From Labrenzia sp. 011 (GTDB lineage Bacteria; Pseudomonadota; Alphaproteobacteria; Rhizobiales; Stappiaceae): 64,000 bases of DNA. The stretch is taken from contig NZ_QCYM01000001.1 of the NCBI RefSeq assembly GCF_003075075.1, positions 310,001-374,000 of the forward strand. Reading direction: 5' to 3'. Positions 63,154 to 64,000 of the stretch are shown piece by piece. The notes under the pieces are model-generated. The model saw nothing but the letters and a program-made list of their open reading frames with translations. It was not told the origin of the DNA and did not search any database. Position numbers and translations under genes: made by a program. Each line of letters begins with the position of its first letter. The stretch's first letter is position 1.

Positions 63154-64000
63154 TTACCGGGAAGCCTTGATCAGTCTGTCGACAGCCGTTCCGTCCGCGC
63201 GCATGGCATCGAGTTCAGCGGCTGTCGTTTCGACGGCCCGGATGATCTGCTCTTCCGTGTGCTCGCTCGTTATGAAGAAGCGAATGCGTGCGGATTTCTC
63301 CGGCACGGCCGGGAAAATGATTGGCAGTGCATTGATTCCTTTTGCGAGCAAACGGTTGGAAAGCATTGCCGCACCCGCAGAATCGCCGACGATGACCGGT
63401 ACGACCGCATATCCGGTGCTCGGTCCGGTATTCAGCCCGGCCTCTTTTGCGAGCTTCAGGAAAAGGGAGCCGTTTTTCTGCAGCCGTTCAACCCGTTCAG
63501 GTTCCTGTTTCAGCATTTCCGCCGAAGCGATGGCTGAGCCGGCCAGAGCGGGGGACAGGCCCACGGAAAACACGAAACCTGGCGCCGATACCTTCAGATA
63601 GTCGCACAGGACCTTCGAGCCGGCGATATAGCCGCCGCAGGACGAGAAGGTCTTGCTGAGCGTGCCCATCCAGATCTCGACTTCGGTCGGGTCGATCCCG
63701 AAATGCTCCGATATTCCATGCCCGGTTTTGCCGAGGACGCCGATGGAATGCGCCTCGTCGACCATCAGCCAGACATCATAGGCCTGCTTGAGTTTGACGA
63801 GTTTCCTGAGGTCGGGAAAATCCCCGTCCATCGAATAAAGGCCTTCAACGGCGATCAGGACCTTATCGAACTTGTGCCGATGATCGGCCAGCATCTTTTC
63901 CAGCGCATCGAGGTCGTCATGCGGGAAATTCATGCGGGTTGCCCCGGACAGCCTGACACCTTCGGCAATCGAATTGTGCACGAAGGAATCGGTGAGAACC
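63154..64000 (-). CDS. Alpha-oxoamine synthase family PLP enzyme (RkpG-like), C-terminal part
   Basis: Partial gene; the frame enters at the right edge (codon at 63997-63999, no start in the window). It reads VLTDSFVHNSIAEGVRLSGATRMNFPHDDLDALE and later IAVEGLYSMDGDFPDLRKLV, MVDEAHSIGVLGKTG and the PLP lysine block GTLSKTFSSCGGYIAG, then VGLSPALAGSAIASAE. These are family marks of 8-amino-7-oxononanoate synthase, KBL and serine palmitoyltransferase. Next to an RkpH-like gene and capsule genes, RkpG (acyltransferase of K-antigen synthesis) is the best guess; biotin or sphingolipid synthesis cannot be excluded without the missing N-terminus. It converges with the SDR gene, 30 bases away. Confidence 0.85.
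   Translation of the reverse strand, partial: VLTDSFVHNSIAEGVRLSGATRMNFPHDDLDALEKMLADHRHKFDKVLIAVEGLYSMDGDFPDLRKLVKLKQAYDVWLMVDEAHSIGVLGKTGHGISEHFGIDPTEVEIWMGTLSKTFSSCGGYIAGSKVLCDYLKVSAPGFVFSVGLSPALAGSAIASAEMLKQEPERVERLQKNGSLFLKLAKEAGLNTGPSTGYAVVPVIVGDSAGAAMLSNRLLAKGINALPIIFPAVPEKSARIRFFITSEHTEEQIIRAVETTAAELDAMRADGTAVDRLIKASR

Overview
The window reads as a GC-rich (about 60%) alphaproteobacterial chromosome segment, most likely a free-living or marine member of the Hyphomicrobiales, possibly Stappiaceae (Roseibium/Labrenzia-like). That placement is an inference from the gene content: TRAP and polar amino-acid transporters, TamA/TamB, a DUF1289/clan-AA protease pair, a betaine demethylation cluster, an L,D-transpeptidase, and an rkp-like capsule locus. 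I see no rRNA, tRNA, CRISPR array, insertion sequence or prophage. Gene density is high and almost every gene is intact. The first and last genes run off the window.

Layout. 1-3.6 kb: end of a TRAP transporter (permease tail and binding protein), then an SDR and a thiolase, closed by a clear terminator. 4-9.3 kb: dusA, a retropepsin-like protease with DUF1289, a lipoprotein hydrolase, and cobS/cobT back to back. 9.3-12.3 kb: a membrane histidine kinase, a uracil-DNA-glycosylase-fold protein and an Lrp-type regulator. 12.4-13.4 kb: a small AT-rich island with two unrecognised genes. 13.5-19.4 kb: a TetR repressor divergent from a betaine N-demethylation operon (flavin demethylase, Rieske oxygenase, its reductase), with a palindromic operator between them. 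19.4-25.2 kb: a beta-hydroxyacid dehydrogenase, a small ORF, a GcvA-like LysR regulator, a transsulfuration-type PLP enzyme and an amino-acid ABC importer that lacks its ATPase here. 25.8-38.9 kb: GST, moeA-mobB-mobA, a BenE-type carrier, a BLUF blue-light sensor, GNAT, SDR, Mrp/ApbC, a Bcr/CflA exporter, moaA, DNA photolyase and DUF971. 39-47 kb: L,D-transpeptidase, class I fumarase, a YceI-cytochrome b561-YceI operon, GDPD, gabD and an XRE regulator. 47.4-54.9 kb: tamB/tamA and folD.

55-64 kb is the most distinctive part. An AGE-family epimerase diverges from a capsule operon: a BexD/CtrA-type export lipoprotein, two tandem KpsS-like proteins, and a KpsC-like protein that carries only one of the usual two KpsC modules behind an unassigned N-terminal region. 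It is followed by an RkpH-like reductase and a convergent RkpG-like alpha-oxoamine synthase, the kind of genes that make the lipid moiety of rhizobial K-antigen. Together these suggest an ABC-dependent capsule with an unusual division of labour in Kdo-linker synthesis. The ABC transporter itself is not in the window.

Other points worth attention are the three-half-site operator in front of the demethylase operon, strong palindromes upstream of the YceI operon and of an SDR, an intercistronic hairpin behind the amino-acid binding protein, and the AT-rich island. All functions are assigned by reading motifs; no database search was run.
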